64,000 bases of DNA from Sphingomonas hengshuiensis (GTDB taxonomy: Bacteria; Pseudomonadota; Alphaproteobacteria; Sphingomonadales; Sphingomonadaceae). Positions within the stretch are counted from its first letter, which is position 1; each line of letters opens with the position of its first letter. The position numbers and the translations under genes are program-made. The DNA is taken from contig NZ_CP010836.1 in assembly GCF_000935025.1 (NCBI RefSeq), positions 558,001 through 622,000 of the forward strand. The letters run 5' to 3'. Positions 49,304-57,534 of this stretch are shown in pieces. The notes below the pieces were generated by a model. It did no database searches, had not been told where the DNA came from, and saw only the letters and a program-made list of their open reading frames with translations.

Positions 49304-50446
49304 ATGAGGGAGCGGTGTGTGCAAGGGCAATGGATTGGAGATATTGAAGGCGAAGTCGGGGGAACGCTGAGGGTCGAGCTAGAACGTCGAGGCGGTTTTG
49401 TGGTTGGTAACGCCTACATTTTCTACGAGCCTCAACATCAGCTTCCCGGCTTTAAGTTCTTGATCCGTATGCCGGACGTTTCCCCATACAAAGCAGAGGT
49501 GGTGACGAGCTACTGTTACTCGGATGGCGGCATCATGACCTATGATGACCGGGCTAAAGCCGAGAGAGACATAGCAGAGAGGTTTGGCGGGCCACCTGTT
49601 CCTACAAACATCCATGCTGTCTTCACGGAAAAGGAAGATGGTAGCCTTAAAGTCGATTGGAGTGGGCAAGGGCAATTCGGCTCTGAGACGATAGCCGCAT
49701 CCAAGGCCACCGGTGACTCGCTGCTAGTAGGTCGAAACGACTTAAAGACATGGAGCGACTTTCGACAATGGGCTGTCGATCAAGACCCTAGGCGGTTTAT
49801 ATTCCGGGGGCAGTCGAAGCCATTCAAGCTTACCACTACGTTTCATCGAACGTGGCGGAGTGACTTGAGCGCATGGGTGCTTGATGACGTTAGAAGGCTC
49901 TACGGCGCTATCATCGAAAGAGTGTCATTCCCTCTCCAGCTTGGTAATCTCGAACATAACGCAGTGATCTGGAGCATCCTACAGCATCACGGATATCCAA
50001 CACCGCTTCTGGATTGGTCTTTCTCGCCGTTTGTTTCAGCTTTCTTTGCGTTCCATACTGTTAAAGCAGATAGCGATTGCAAGCCGCGAATATTCATCTT
50101 CGACAAAGCCGCATGGGAGGAAAGCTATGGTCGGCAAGCCTTCATAGTCGATGCAGCGCCTCCCCAGCTTGTAACCATTGAGAACATGGCCGTTGGCAAT
50201 CCTAGGTATGCTCCACAACAGGCTCTCGCTGCGGTGTCCAATGTGACCGATATTGAGGCGTTTATTCGCAAGCGGGAACAGGCGGACGGGAAAAGCTACC
50301 TAGAGGTTTGCGACCTACTGCCCGCCGAAGGCCCCCGCATCATGAAGGAGCTAGAGCTAATGGGCATCACGTTCGGTTCGCTGTTCCCCGGCCTCGACGG
50401 CATCTGCAAAGACCTCAAGGACCGGTTGTTCGCTGAGCCGGTGTGA
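49304..50446 (+). CDS. FRG domain-containing protein
   Basis: A 380-residue protein, the only gene of the tRNA-Ala island. The FRG domain is clear: FIFRGQSKPFKL (FRGQ at 167-170) and the second block ILQHHGYPTPLLDWSFSPF (about 225-243). The first 135 residues form a separate, beta-rich region (WIGDIEGEVGGTLRVELERR, VVGNAYIFYE) that could be a sensor. Biochemical function of FRG proteins is unsettled; they often occur in mobile and conflict loci. The ATG at 49304 is used, though the ribosome-binding site is weak. Confidence 0.8.
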   Translation: MRERCVQGQWIGDIEGEVGGTLRVELERRGGFVVGNAYIFYEPQHQLPGFKFLIRMPDVSPYKAEVVTSYCYSDGGIMTYDDRAKAERDIAERFGGPPVPTNIHAVFTEKEDGSLKVDWSGQGQFGSETIAASKATGDSLLVGRNDLKTWSDFRQWAVDQDPRRFIFRGQSKPFKLTTTFHRTWRSDLSAWVLDDVRRLYGAIIERVSFPLQLGNLEHNAVIWSILQHHGYPTPLLDWSFSPFVSAFFAFHTVKADSDCKPRIFIFDKAAWEESYGRQAFIVDAAPPQLVTIENMAVGNPRYAPQQALAAVSNVTDIEAFIRKREQADGKSYLEVCDLLPAEGPRIMKELELMGITFGSLFPGLDGICKDLKDRLFAEPV

Positions 50447-50564
50447 GTCCCTGACGCACCCAAGTTGGCCAGCCCCTTGCCTCAGCTAGTACAAAGAGCT
50501 AATGCAACCGTCCCGACGCTCAGGAAAATATCCTTTTTTTGTCAATGCTTACGGGTTTGCGAGC

Positions 50565-50614
50565 CGATCCCCCTCGGCTCCACCATTCCCCCGTTTCGCG
50601 ATCGATATCGCTGC
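50565..50614 (+). repeat. Right attachment-site repeat (attR)
   Basis: Exact copy of the 50-bp segment at 49107-49156. It contains the last 21 bases of tRNA-Ala without the rest of the tRNA, as expected for the distal end of an integrated element. Bases on either side differ from the left copy. Confidence 0.88.
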
Positions 50615-50688
50615 GTCGTGACGGCGGGCCCGGGCTGGTTCCCGGGCCGCGCGCTTTTGTGCCGCCGGCGCCTGTCCCGGCGCCTTGC

Positions 50689-52119
50689 TCAGTCGCCGGT
50701 GACGGCCCGCCCCTTGGCCGCAAGGCTGCGCGAGCGGCCATAGGCGAGGTAGACTGCGGTCCCCAGGATATTCCAGGCGACGAAGCGCGTGAGCGTCGTC
50801 GTCGGCAGGCTGGAGATCAGGTACAGGCAGCCGGCGATCGCGAGGGTTCCCACGAGGTACGGTGCCGGGCATTTGAACACCCGCTTCAGTTCCGGCGCGC
50901 GGCGGCGCAGGATCATCATGCATGCGGCGACCGCGATAAAGGCGACCAGCGTGCCGGCATTGGCCAGTTCGGCGATCTCGTCGAGACGGAAGAAGCCCGC
51001 GACCAGCGCGACGAACACGCCGGTGACGCCGGTGACCAGCGCCGGGGAGCCGGTACGTGCCGACACCCGGCTGAGGCTGGGCGGGAGCAACCCGTCGCGC
51101 GACATCACGAAGAAGATGCGGCTCTGGCCGTACATCATCACCAGGATCACCGACGGCAACGCGATCAGCGCGCCGAGACCGATCAACCACGCCGCGATCG
51201 GGTGCTGGAGCGTGCGCAGCACGAATGCCAGCGGCTCGACCGATTTGCCGAGATCGACATAGCTGACCGCCCCGATCGCCGAGACGGCGACCAGCATGTA
51301 GATCAGGGTGCACATCGCCATCGAACCGATGATCCCGATGGTGAGGTCGCGCCCGGGGTTCTTCGCCTCTTCGGCGGAGGTGGCGACCGCGTCGAATCCG
51401 TAAAAGGCGAAGAACACGATCGCGGCGGCGGCCATGACTCCGCGGGTGGTGCCGTCGGCGGTCACATGGCTGGAAAAGCCATAGGGCATGAACGGCTCGA
51501 AATGGGCGCCGCTGAACGCGGGCAGCGCAAGCACCACGAACAGCGCGAGCGCCGCCATCTTGATGACGACCAGCACGATGTTGAGCGTCGCGCTCTCGCG
51601 CGTGCCGCCGATCAACATGCCCGCGACGCCGAGCGCGACCAGCATCGCGGGCAGATTGACGATGCCGCCGGCATGCGGCCCCGCCATCAGCGCATCGGGC
51701 AAGTCGATGCCCGCGGCTTCGATCCAGCCGACCAGATAGCCCGACCAGCCGACCGCGACGGTGGAGCATGCGAGCGAATATTCGAGGATCAGGCTCCACC
51801 CGACCAGCCACGCCACCGATTCGCCGATGACCGAATAGCTATAGGTATAGGCGCTGCCAGCTCTGGGGATCAGCGTCGCCATTTCGGCATAGGCGAGCGC
51901 GGCGCACGCGCAGACCGCGCCGGCGATCGCGAAGGCGAGGATCACCGCCGGCCCCGCGCGATCCGCGCCGACTCCGGTAAGCGTATAGATTCCGGTGCCC
52001 ACGATCGCGCCGATGCCCAGCGCGATCAGATGCGGCCAGCTCAGCGTCTTGCGGAGCGCCTTTTCCGGGTCCCCGTGCATATCCAGGGGTTTCAGCGGCC
52101 CCAATATTCCCCGTGCCAT
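50689..52119 (-). CDS. APC superfamily amino acid permease
   Basis: A 476-residue inner-membrane transporter with about twelve helices. The first helix signature LIALGIGAIVGTGIYTLTG and PRAGSAYTYSY are typical of the cationic amino acid transporter branch. It follows the hydroxyproline epimerase gene by 27 bp on the same strand, so hydroxyproline or proline uptake is the likely role. This is inferred from context. Confidence 0.82.
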   Translation of the reverse strand: MARGILGPLKPLDMHGDPEKALRKTLSWPHLIALGIGAIVGTGIYTLTGVGADRAGPAVILAFAIAGAVCACAALAYAEMATLIPRAGSAYTYSYSVIGESVAWLVGWSLILEYSLACSTVAVGWSGYLVGWIEAAGIDLPDALMAGPHAGGIVNLPAMLVALGVAGMLIGGTRESATLNIVLVVIKMAALALFVVLALPAFSGAHFEPFMPYGFSSHVTADGTTRGVMAAAAIVFFAFYGFDAVATSAEEAKNPGRDLTIGIIGSMAMCTLIYMLVAVSAIGAVSYVDLGKSVEPLAFVLRTLQHPIAAWLIGLGALIALPSVILVMMYGQSRIFFVMSRDGLLPPSLSRVSARTGSPALVTGVTGVFVALVAGFFRLDEIAELANAGTLVAFIAVAACMMILRRRAPELKRVFKCPAPYLVGTLAIAGCLYLISSLPTTTLTRFVAWNILGTAVYLAYGRSRSLAAKGRAVTGD

Positions 52120-52146
52120 AACGCGACTTTCCCCTGTTAATTGCCG

Positions 52147-53142
52147 TCAGGTGACGGTGAACCCCGCCCAGAACGGGTCTTCCCGGTCGATCCAGATCGT
52201 GTTGAAGCCCGTGGCCATTGCCGATCCTTCGATCGACGGGATGATCGCGGGCAGGTCGCCGAGCGACGTTGCCGCCTCGACGCGGCCGATGAAGCGGCTG
52301 CCGATATAGCTTTCGTGGACGAAGCGGTCGCCGACCTGCAACCGGCCCGTCGCGACGAGCTGCGCCAGCCGCGCCGAGGTGCCGGTGCCGCACGGGCTGC
52401 GGTCGATCGCGCGTTCGCCGTAGAACACCGCGTTGCGGCCATCGGCGCCGTCTCCGCTGGGCATGTCGGCCCAAAGGACATGGGTGACGCCGTTTATGCC
52501 GGGGTCGAGGGGATGTACGGGCGTATAGACCTCACGGACCATGGCCCGGATCGTGCGGCTGAGTTCGACGAGGCGCGCCGCGCCCAGCGCGTCGAGTCCG
52601 GCATAGCTGCCCTGCGGCTCGATGATTGCATAGTAGTTGCCGCCATAGGCGATATCGATCGACAGCGGGCCGAAACCCGGAACCTCGATCCGCAGCCCGC
52701 GCAGCGCGAGATAGGCGGGGACGTTGCGGATCCTGACCGAGGTGACCTTGCGACCCTCCGTCGCATAGTCGATCTCGATCCGGCCCGCGGGCACTTCGAC
52801 GGTGAGCCGGCCCGGCTCACGCGGCAGGATCAGGCCGTTCTCCAGCCCGAAGGTGATCATGCCGATTGTCCCATGCCCGCACATCGGCAGGCAGCCGCTC
52901 GTCTCGATGAACAGGATGGCGGCATCGGCATCGCCACAGGGCGGGTAGAGGAAACCGCCCGACATCATGTCGTGCCCGCGCGGCTCGAAGCACAGCCCGG
53001 TACGGATCCAGTCGAACCGGGCGATGAAATCCTGCCGCCGCTCCGCCATCGTGGCTCCGCGCAGCAAGGGCGCACCGCCGGCCACGAGGCGGACCGGATT
53101 GCCCGCCGTATGGCCGTCGATGCAAAAAAAGGTGTGCCGCAT
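52147..53142 (-). CDS. 4-hydroxyproline 2-epimerase (proline racemase family)
   Basis: Cofactor-independent racemase/epimerase (331 residues) that turns trans-4-hydroxy-L-proline into cis-4-hydroxy-D-proline. Both catalytic cysteine motifs are intact: PMCGHGTIGM and SPCGTGTSA; the N-terminal IDGHTAGNPVR is present. Its ATG overlaps the stop of the upstream deaminase gene (ATGA). Context with an FAD dehydrogenase and a DHDPS-like deaminase favours hydroxyproline over proline as substrate. Confidence 0.87.
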   Translation of the reverse strand: MRHTFFCIDGHTAGNPVRLVAGGAPLLRGATMAERRQDFIARFDWIRTGLCFEPRGHDMMSGGFLYPPCGDADAAILFIETSGCLPMCGHGTIGMITFGLENGLILPREPGRLTVEVPAGRIEIDYATEGRKVTSVRIRNVPAYLALRGLRIEVPGFGPLSIDIAYGGNYYAIIEPQGSYAGLDALGAARLVELSRTIRAMVREVYTPVHPLDPGINGVTHVLWADMPSGDGADGRNAVFYGERAIDRSPCGTGTSARLAQLVATGRLQVGDRFVHESYIGSRFIGRVEAATSLGDLPAIIPSIEGSAMATGFNTIWIDREDPFWAGFTVT

Positions 53143-54062
53143 CAAGCCGCCGCCAGCGCCTTTAACGGGCGGGTGGCCGCGCATTTCTCGACCATCGCGA
53201 TCACTTCGGCGCGGCGCGCGCCCGCGAGCGGCATGCGCGGCATGCGGACGGTTTCGGAGCCGCGTCCCATGATCTGTTCGGCAAGCTTGATCGACTGGAC
53301 CAGATCATGTTCGGCGTCGAGGTGGAGCAAAGGCATGAACCAGCGATAGATGCGGCGGGCCTCGATCCAGTCGCCCCGCGCGACGGCGTCCATCAGCGCG
53401 ACCGATTCCTGCGGAAACGCGCTGGTCAGCCCGGATACCCAGCCGCTGGCGCCCAGCAGCATCCCTTCGAGCGCGATATCGTCCAGCCCGGCCATCACCT
53501 GATAGCGATCGCCATAGCGATTGATCATGTCGGTAAACCGGCGGGGGTCGGGGGCGCTTTCCTTCACGGCGACGATGTTCTCCACTGGCACCAGCTTGTC
53601 CAGCGTCGCGAAGTCGACCGACACGCGATAGGCGGGCGGATTGTTGTAGAGCATGATCGGCAGCGAGGTCGCCTCGGCGACGGTGCGGAAATGGGTGTGG
53701 AGTTCGTCCGGGGTGGGGACATAGACCATCGCGGGGAGCAGCATCAGGCCGTCGATTCCGATCGCCTCGGCATCGCGCGCGAACGCCGCCGCGCGTGCGG
53801 TGGTGAACTCGGACACCCCGGACACCAGCGGCACGCGTCCGCCGACCGCCTCGACTCCGGCGCGCAGCACCGCGCGCTTTTCCTCGGCGTCGAGCGAATT
53901 GTTCTCGCCGCACGTGCCGAGCAGGATCAGCCCGGTGACGCCGTCGTCGACAAGCGCGCTGAGCACCTTTTGTGTCGCCGGGAGGTCGAGCGATCCATCG
54001 GGGGCGAATTGGGTGGTCGCGGCCGGATACACACCGGTCCACAAAGGCGCTTTGATTTTCAC
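53142..54062 (-). CDS. DHDPS family lyase, probable 1-pyrroline-4-hydroxy-2-carboxylate deaminase
   Basis: TIM-barrel Schiff-base enzyme (306 residues). The Schiff-base lysine is in IVAVKESAPD, the family motif GTCGENNSLDAEEK is near residue 48, and LPIMLYNNPPAYR carries the conserved tyrosine. In hydroxyproline catabolism this step gives 2-oxoglutarate semialdehyde. The start is GTG at 54062 with GGAGG 7 bp upstream. It is first in a three-gene unit with the epimerase and permease and is divergent from the FAD dehydrogenase gene. Confidence 0.78.
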   Translation of the reverse strand: MKIKAPLWTGVYPAATTQFAPDGSLDLPATQKVLSALVDDGVTGLILLGTCGENNSLDAEEKRAVLRAGVEAVGGRVPLVSGVSEFTTARAAAFARDAEAIGIDGLMLLPAMVYVPTPDELHTHFRTVAEATSLPIMLYNNPPAYRVSVDFATLDKLVPVENIVAVKESAPDPRRFTDMINRYGDRYQVMAGLDDIALEGMLLGASGWVSGLTSAFPQESVALMDAVARGDWIEARRIYRWFMPLLHLDAEHDLVQSIKLAEQIMGRGSETVRMPRMPLAGARRAEVIAMVEKCAATRPLKALAAA

Positions 54063-54086
54063 TGGGAACCTCCGTTGAACTTTTTT

Positions 54087-54096
54087 TCGTATACGA
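54087..54096. promoter_or_regulatory. Candidate GntR operator, site 1
   Basis: The perfect palindrome TCGTATACGA lies in the 47-bp gap between the divergent deaminase and FAD dehydrogenase genes. The same core CGTATACG recurs at 57499-57506. A FadR-type GntR regulator is encoded just downstream. Binding by that protein is inferred. Confidence 0.6.
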
Positions 54097-54109
54097 TATA
54101 AGATTTGGC

Positions 54110-55375
54110 ATGCCAAACGGAAATTCGCAGTGCGGCGCCCTGGTGATCGGCGGCGGTATCGTCGGGCTCAGCTGTGCGCTGGCGCTCCAGTCGCGCGGCA
54201 TCGCCACGCATCTCGTCGCGCCCGCGTCGATGATCGGGACCGCGTCCTGGGGCAATGCCGGGCATATCGCCACCGAGCAGGTGGAGCCGCTCGCCTCGCT
54301 GGGGACGGTTCGCAGCCTGCCCCGGCGGCTGTTCGCGCGCGGCGGCCCGGTGTCGCTGCCGCCGGGGGAGGTCGGCGCATGGCTTCCCTTCGCGCTCCGG
54401 CTGCTCGCCGCCGCGCGACCATCGTCGTTCCGGCGAGGCAGCGCGGCGCTGGCGGCGGGCCTGGCCGAGGCGATGCCCGCCTGGCGGCGGCTGGTGCGGC
54501 AGATTGGGGCGGAGGACCTGCTGGCCGAGGACGGCCATTTCGTCATGTGGGAAAGCGCCGCCAGCGCCGCGCGGGGGCGGGCTTCATGGGCCTCGGCACC
54601 CATCGGCACCGCCACGGTGCGCGATGCCACCGGGGACGAACTGGCGCGTATCGGGTCGCTCGTCCGCGTGCCGATCGCGGGCGGGGTGCGGTTCACGGGG
54701 AGCGGCCAGATCGCCGACCCGACCGCGCTGGCCGCGGCGCTGGAGGCGGCGCTGCTGGCTGCGGGCGCGACTCGACGGGCCGGGCAGGTGCTCGCCCTTG
54801 CGCAGCGCGATGACGGCAGCATCGAAGCCACATTGGCGCAGGGCGGGGCGATCGTCGCGAAGCGGGTGGTGGTCGCCGGGGGCGCCGCGTCGGGCGACCT
54901 GCTCCGCCCGCTGGGGCATAGGGTGCCGCTGATCGCCGAGCGCGGATACCATATCCAGTCGGAGGCGCCGGGATGGCCGGCCACGCTCCCGCCGGTGGTG
55001 TTCGAGGATCGCGCGATGATCGTCACGCGCTTCCGCACCGGGCTTCGCGCGGCGAGCTTTACCGAGTTCGGCGCGGTCGCGACGCCCGCAGACCCGCGCA
55101 AATGGGCGCGGCTCCACGCGCATGCGAGCGATCTGGGCCTGCCGATCGGCGAGGACGCCGCGCGCTGGATGGGCGCGCGACCGACGCTGCCCGACTATCT
55201 TCCCGCGATCGGGCGCAGCCGCCGCATGGCGAACCTGTTCTATGCGTTCGGGCACCAGCATCTGGGCCTCACGCTCGGGCCGCTTACCGGCGAGCTGATC
55301 GGGGCACTGGCCACCGGCGACGCGCCAGCGGTGCGGCTGGAGCCCTTCGACCTGGACCGCTTCGAACGGCGCTAG
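54110..55375 (+). CDS. FAD-dependent D-amino acid dehydrogenase, probable D-hydroxyproline dehydrogenase
   Basis: A 421-residue flavoprotein of the DAO/DadA fold. The dinucleotide-binding motif GALVIGGGIVGLSCALAL opens the protein; GNAGHIATEQVEP and, near the end, AFGHQHLGLTLGPLTGELIG are typical. It should oxidise cis-4-hydroxy-D-proline to 1-pyrroline-4-hydroxy-2-carboxylate. It is transcribed away from the deaminase/epimerase/permease unit and overlaps the convergent GntR gene by 4 bp. Confidence 0.82.
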   Translation: MPNGNSQCGALVIGGGIVGLSCALALQSRGIATHLVAPASMIGTASWGNAGHIATEQVEPLASLGTVRSLPRRLFARGGPVSLPPGEVGAWLPFALRLLAAARPSSFRRGSAALAAGLAEAMPAWRRLVRQIGAEDLLAEDGHFVMWESAASAARGRASWASAPIGTATVRDATGDELARIGSLVRVPIAGGVRFTGSGQIADPTALAAALEAALLAAGATRRAGQVLALAQRDDGSIEATLAQGGAIVAKRVVVAGGAASGDLLRPLGHRVPLIAERGYHIQSEAPGWPATLPPVVFEDRAMIVTRFRTGLRAASFTEFGAVATPADPRKWARLHAHASDLGLPIGEDAARWMGARPTLPDYLPAIGRSRRMANLFYAFGHQHLGLTLGPLTGELIGALATGDAPAVRLEPFDLDRFERR

Positions 55376-56022
55376 TCGTTCGCGGCGAGCTGTTGCCGCA
55401 GGTCGTCGAGCGTCTTGGCGATATGCGCGATGGTCAGCGCGCGCAGCCGTTCGGTGTCGCGCGCCAGCCACACGTCGAGCATCTCGCGATGCTCCTCGTT
55501 CGCGCGCTCGTCGCGACCCAGCGGCTCGAGGTGCTTGCGGACATAGCGTTCGGACAGGACGTGCAGCCGCTCGAGGATGTTGACGGTGATGAGCTGTCCG
55601 CTCGGGCGGAGCAGCGCGAGGTGGAACGCGCGGTTGAACGCGCCGACGCCCTCGCCGCCCGCGTCGGTCACCTGATCCATCGTCGCGAGGTGGTCGATCG
55701 CAAGCTGGTGCTGTGCGGGCGTCGCCAGTTCGGCGGCGAGCGCCACGGCGTCCGGCTCCAGCTTGAGCCGCAGCGCATAGACTTCCTCCGCCTCGCGCGT
55801 GTTCAGCGCGCGCACGAAGAAGCCGCGATGCGTGTGCGACTCGACGAGCCCTTCCTGCTCGAGCCGTGCCAGCGCCTCGCGCAGCGGGATCTTGCTGATG
55901 CCCAGCTCCTGGGCAAGCGCGTCCTGGCGAATGGCGCTGTCGGGCGCCACCCGACCGGAAAGGATGCGGTCCCGAACGAGATTGACGAGCTGATCGGACA
56001 GCGACTGGATGATCAGGCTCAT
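55372..56022 (-). CDS. GntR family transcriptional regulator (FadR/FCD type)
   Basis: A 216-residue regulator: winged helix (LAQELGISKIPLREALARLE, about residues 38-57) and an FCD ligand-binding domain (NRAFHLALLRPSG, EEHREMLDVWLARD with metal-binding histidines). The ATG at 56022 follows GAGGGG. It likely controls the neighbouring hydroxyproline genes through CGTATACG palindromes and responds to a pathway intermediate. Confidence 0.87.
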   Translation of the reverse strand: MSLIIQSLSDQLVNLVRDRILSGRVAPDSAIRQDALAQELGISKIPLREALARLEQEGLVESHTHRGFFVRALNTREAEEVYALRLKLEPDAVALAAELATPAQHQLAIDHLATMDQVTDAGGEGVGAFNRAFHLALLRPSGQLITVNILERLHVLSERYVRKHLEPLGRDERANEEHREMLDVWLARDTERLRALTIAHIAKTLDDLRQQLAAND

Positions 56023-56169
56023 GGGCCCCTCATGGTGAAATCGACGGTGGCGGGTGGCGTGCCTGGGGCATCTGGTTGGGGCGACCGGTAGAAGATAGGG
56101 ACTGCGGTGCATCAGCGCCACGGTCGTCCGCGGCGTTGCGCGCGATCCGTCGCCTTGGCAAGCCGGAGG

Positions 56170-57438
56170 TCAGCCGAACGGATCGTCGATCGATGGCGGC
56201 GGCGCGGAGAAGAAGCGCGGGCCGGACGGAGTCATGTAGAAACAATCCTCGAGCCGGATCCCGAATTTGCCGGGAAGGTAGAGCCCGGGTTCGTTCGAGA
56301 AGCACATGCCCGGCGCCAGCACCGTCTGCTCGCCATGCACCAGATTGACCGGCTCGTGCACGTCCATGCCGATTCCGTGCCCCGTGCGGTGCGATAGCCC
56401 GGGCAGGGCATAGCGCGGGCCATAGCCCTGCGCCTCGTAATAAGCGCGGACCGCGTCGTCGACGCTGCCGCAGGTCCGGCCAAGCCGCGCGGCGGCGATC
56501 GCCGTCTGCTGGCCCTGATGGACCTGGTTCCAGACCTTGCGCTGCTCGGCGGAGGGCGCGCCGAGCACCATCGTCCGCGACACGTCCGAGCGATAGCCGC
56601 CCACGCCGCAGCCAATGTCCATCAGCACGACCGATCCCTGGCCGACATTGGCCGGGACGCGCGATCCGTGCGGCAGCGCGCTGCCGGGCCCGACCTGCGC
56701 ACTGCCCCAGGGCTCCGCACCGCCCAGCGCGACCATCGCCGCGCGCAGCGCCGCGCCGATTTCAGGCCCGCCGATCCCCGGCACGATCTGTGCCGCGACC
56801 TGGCGATAGGCGGCGATGGTGATGTCGGTGGCGCGCTGCATCAGCGCGATCTCGGTCGGCGACTTGATCATCCGGATGCCGTCGACCAGCGCGCCGCCCG
56901 ATGCGACGGCCGCATCCGGCGCGGCAGTCCGCAGGCCTTCGATGACGAAGGCGCGCACGGTCTGCTCGATCGCGATCGGGCCTGAGCCGAGCCTGCGCTC
57001 GCGCAGCCAGCCGCCCAGCAGCGCGAAGGGCGATTCATCCTCCTGCCAGGTGCGGACTTCCGCGGGGACGCCAAGCATCTCGCGCACGCGCGGTTCTTCG
57101 AAGAAGGGGGTGACGACCAGAATCTCGCCTTCGACCGGGAGCAGCGCCCCGGTCAGCCGTTCGCTGCGCCCCCAGCGCACGCCGGTGAAATATTCCAGCG
57201 TCGATCCCGCCTCGACCAGCAGCGCCGCGATGCCGCTCCGGCGCATCGCCTGCTGCACCCGTGCGAGTCGCTGCGCGCGCTCGGCGGCATCGATCGGCGC
57301 GGCATCGGCGATGGGCGTCCGCTGCGCGCGGGACAGCGCGCGCGGTGCGATCGTCGCGTGGCCGGCACATGCAGCCGCGCCCAGGCCGAGCCGCAACATG
57401 CACCGGCGATTGAACGCTCCATCCTGTCGAACCTGCAT
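56170..57438 (-). CDS. M24 family metallopeptidase (Xaa-Pro peptidase), exported
   Basis: A 422-residue pita-bread peptidase that cleaves bonds next to proline. The N-terminus has a twin-arginine-like start (FNRRCMLRLGLGAAACAG) suggesting Tat export. Metal ligands are seen in VLMDIGCGVGGYRSDVSRT (two Asp), HRTGHGIGMDVHEP (His), CFSNEPGLY (Glu) and IRLEDCF (Glu). The start at 57438 has GAAGGGG upstream. It is divergent from the DUF885 gene across a GntR-type palindrome. Confidence 0.85.
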   Translation of the reverse strand: MQVRQDGAFNRRCMLRLGLGAAACAGHATIAPRALSRAQRTPIADAAPIDAAERAQRLARVQQAMRRSGIAALLVEAGSTLEYFTGVRWGRSERLTGALLPVEGEILVVTPFFEEPRVREMLGVPAEVRTWQEDESPFALLGGWLRERRLGSGPIAIEQTVRAFVIEGLRTAAPDAAVASGGALVDGIRMIKSPTEIALMQRATDITIAAYRQVAAQIVPGIGGPEIGAALRAAMVALGGAEPWGSAQVGPGSALPHGSRVPANVGQGSVVLMDIGCGVGGYRSDVSRTMVLGAPSAEQRKVWNQVHQGQQTAIAAARLGRTCGSVDDAVRAYYEAQGYGPRYALPGLSHRTGHGIGMDVHEPVNLVHGEQTVLAPGMCFSNEPGLYLPGKFGIRLEDCFYMTPSGPRFFSAPPPSIDDPFG

Positions 57439-57496
57439 CGGCACACCCCTTCGCCCAAAGTTCGCCATTGACAGCGAAACATTTGCAATACTTAAT

Positions 57497-57508
57497 ACCG
57501 TATACGAT
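57497..57508. promoter_or_regulatory. Candidate GntR operator, site 2
   Basis: ACCGTATACGAT includes the palindrome CGTATACG (57499-57506), the same core as site 1 at 54.09 kb. It lies in the 96-bp gap between the divergent M24 peptidase and DUF885 genes, so it could control both. Confidence 0.6.
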
Positions 57509-57534
57509 TAGTCGGTTCGCACAAGGGGGCAGCG

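Larger units (their letters stand above)
49107..50614 (+). mobile_element. Small integrated island in tRNA-Ala
   Basis: The segment between two identical 50-bp repeats is 1.46 kb (repeat to repeat) and carries a single gene with an FRG domain. It is less GC-rich than the surrounding core genes. No integrase, excisionase or phage gene is present, so the element must be a remnant or be moved by an integrase elsewhere. The DNA to the right (from 50615) should be the original sequence downstream of the tRNA. Confidence 0.8.
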
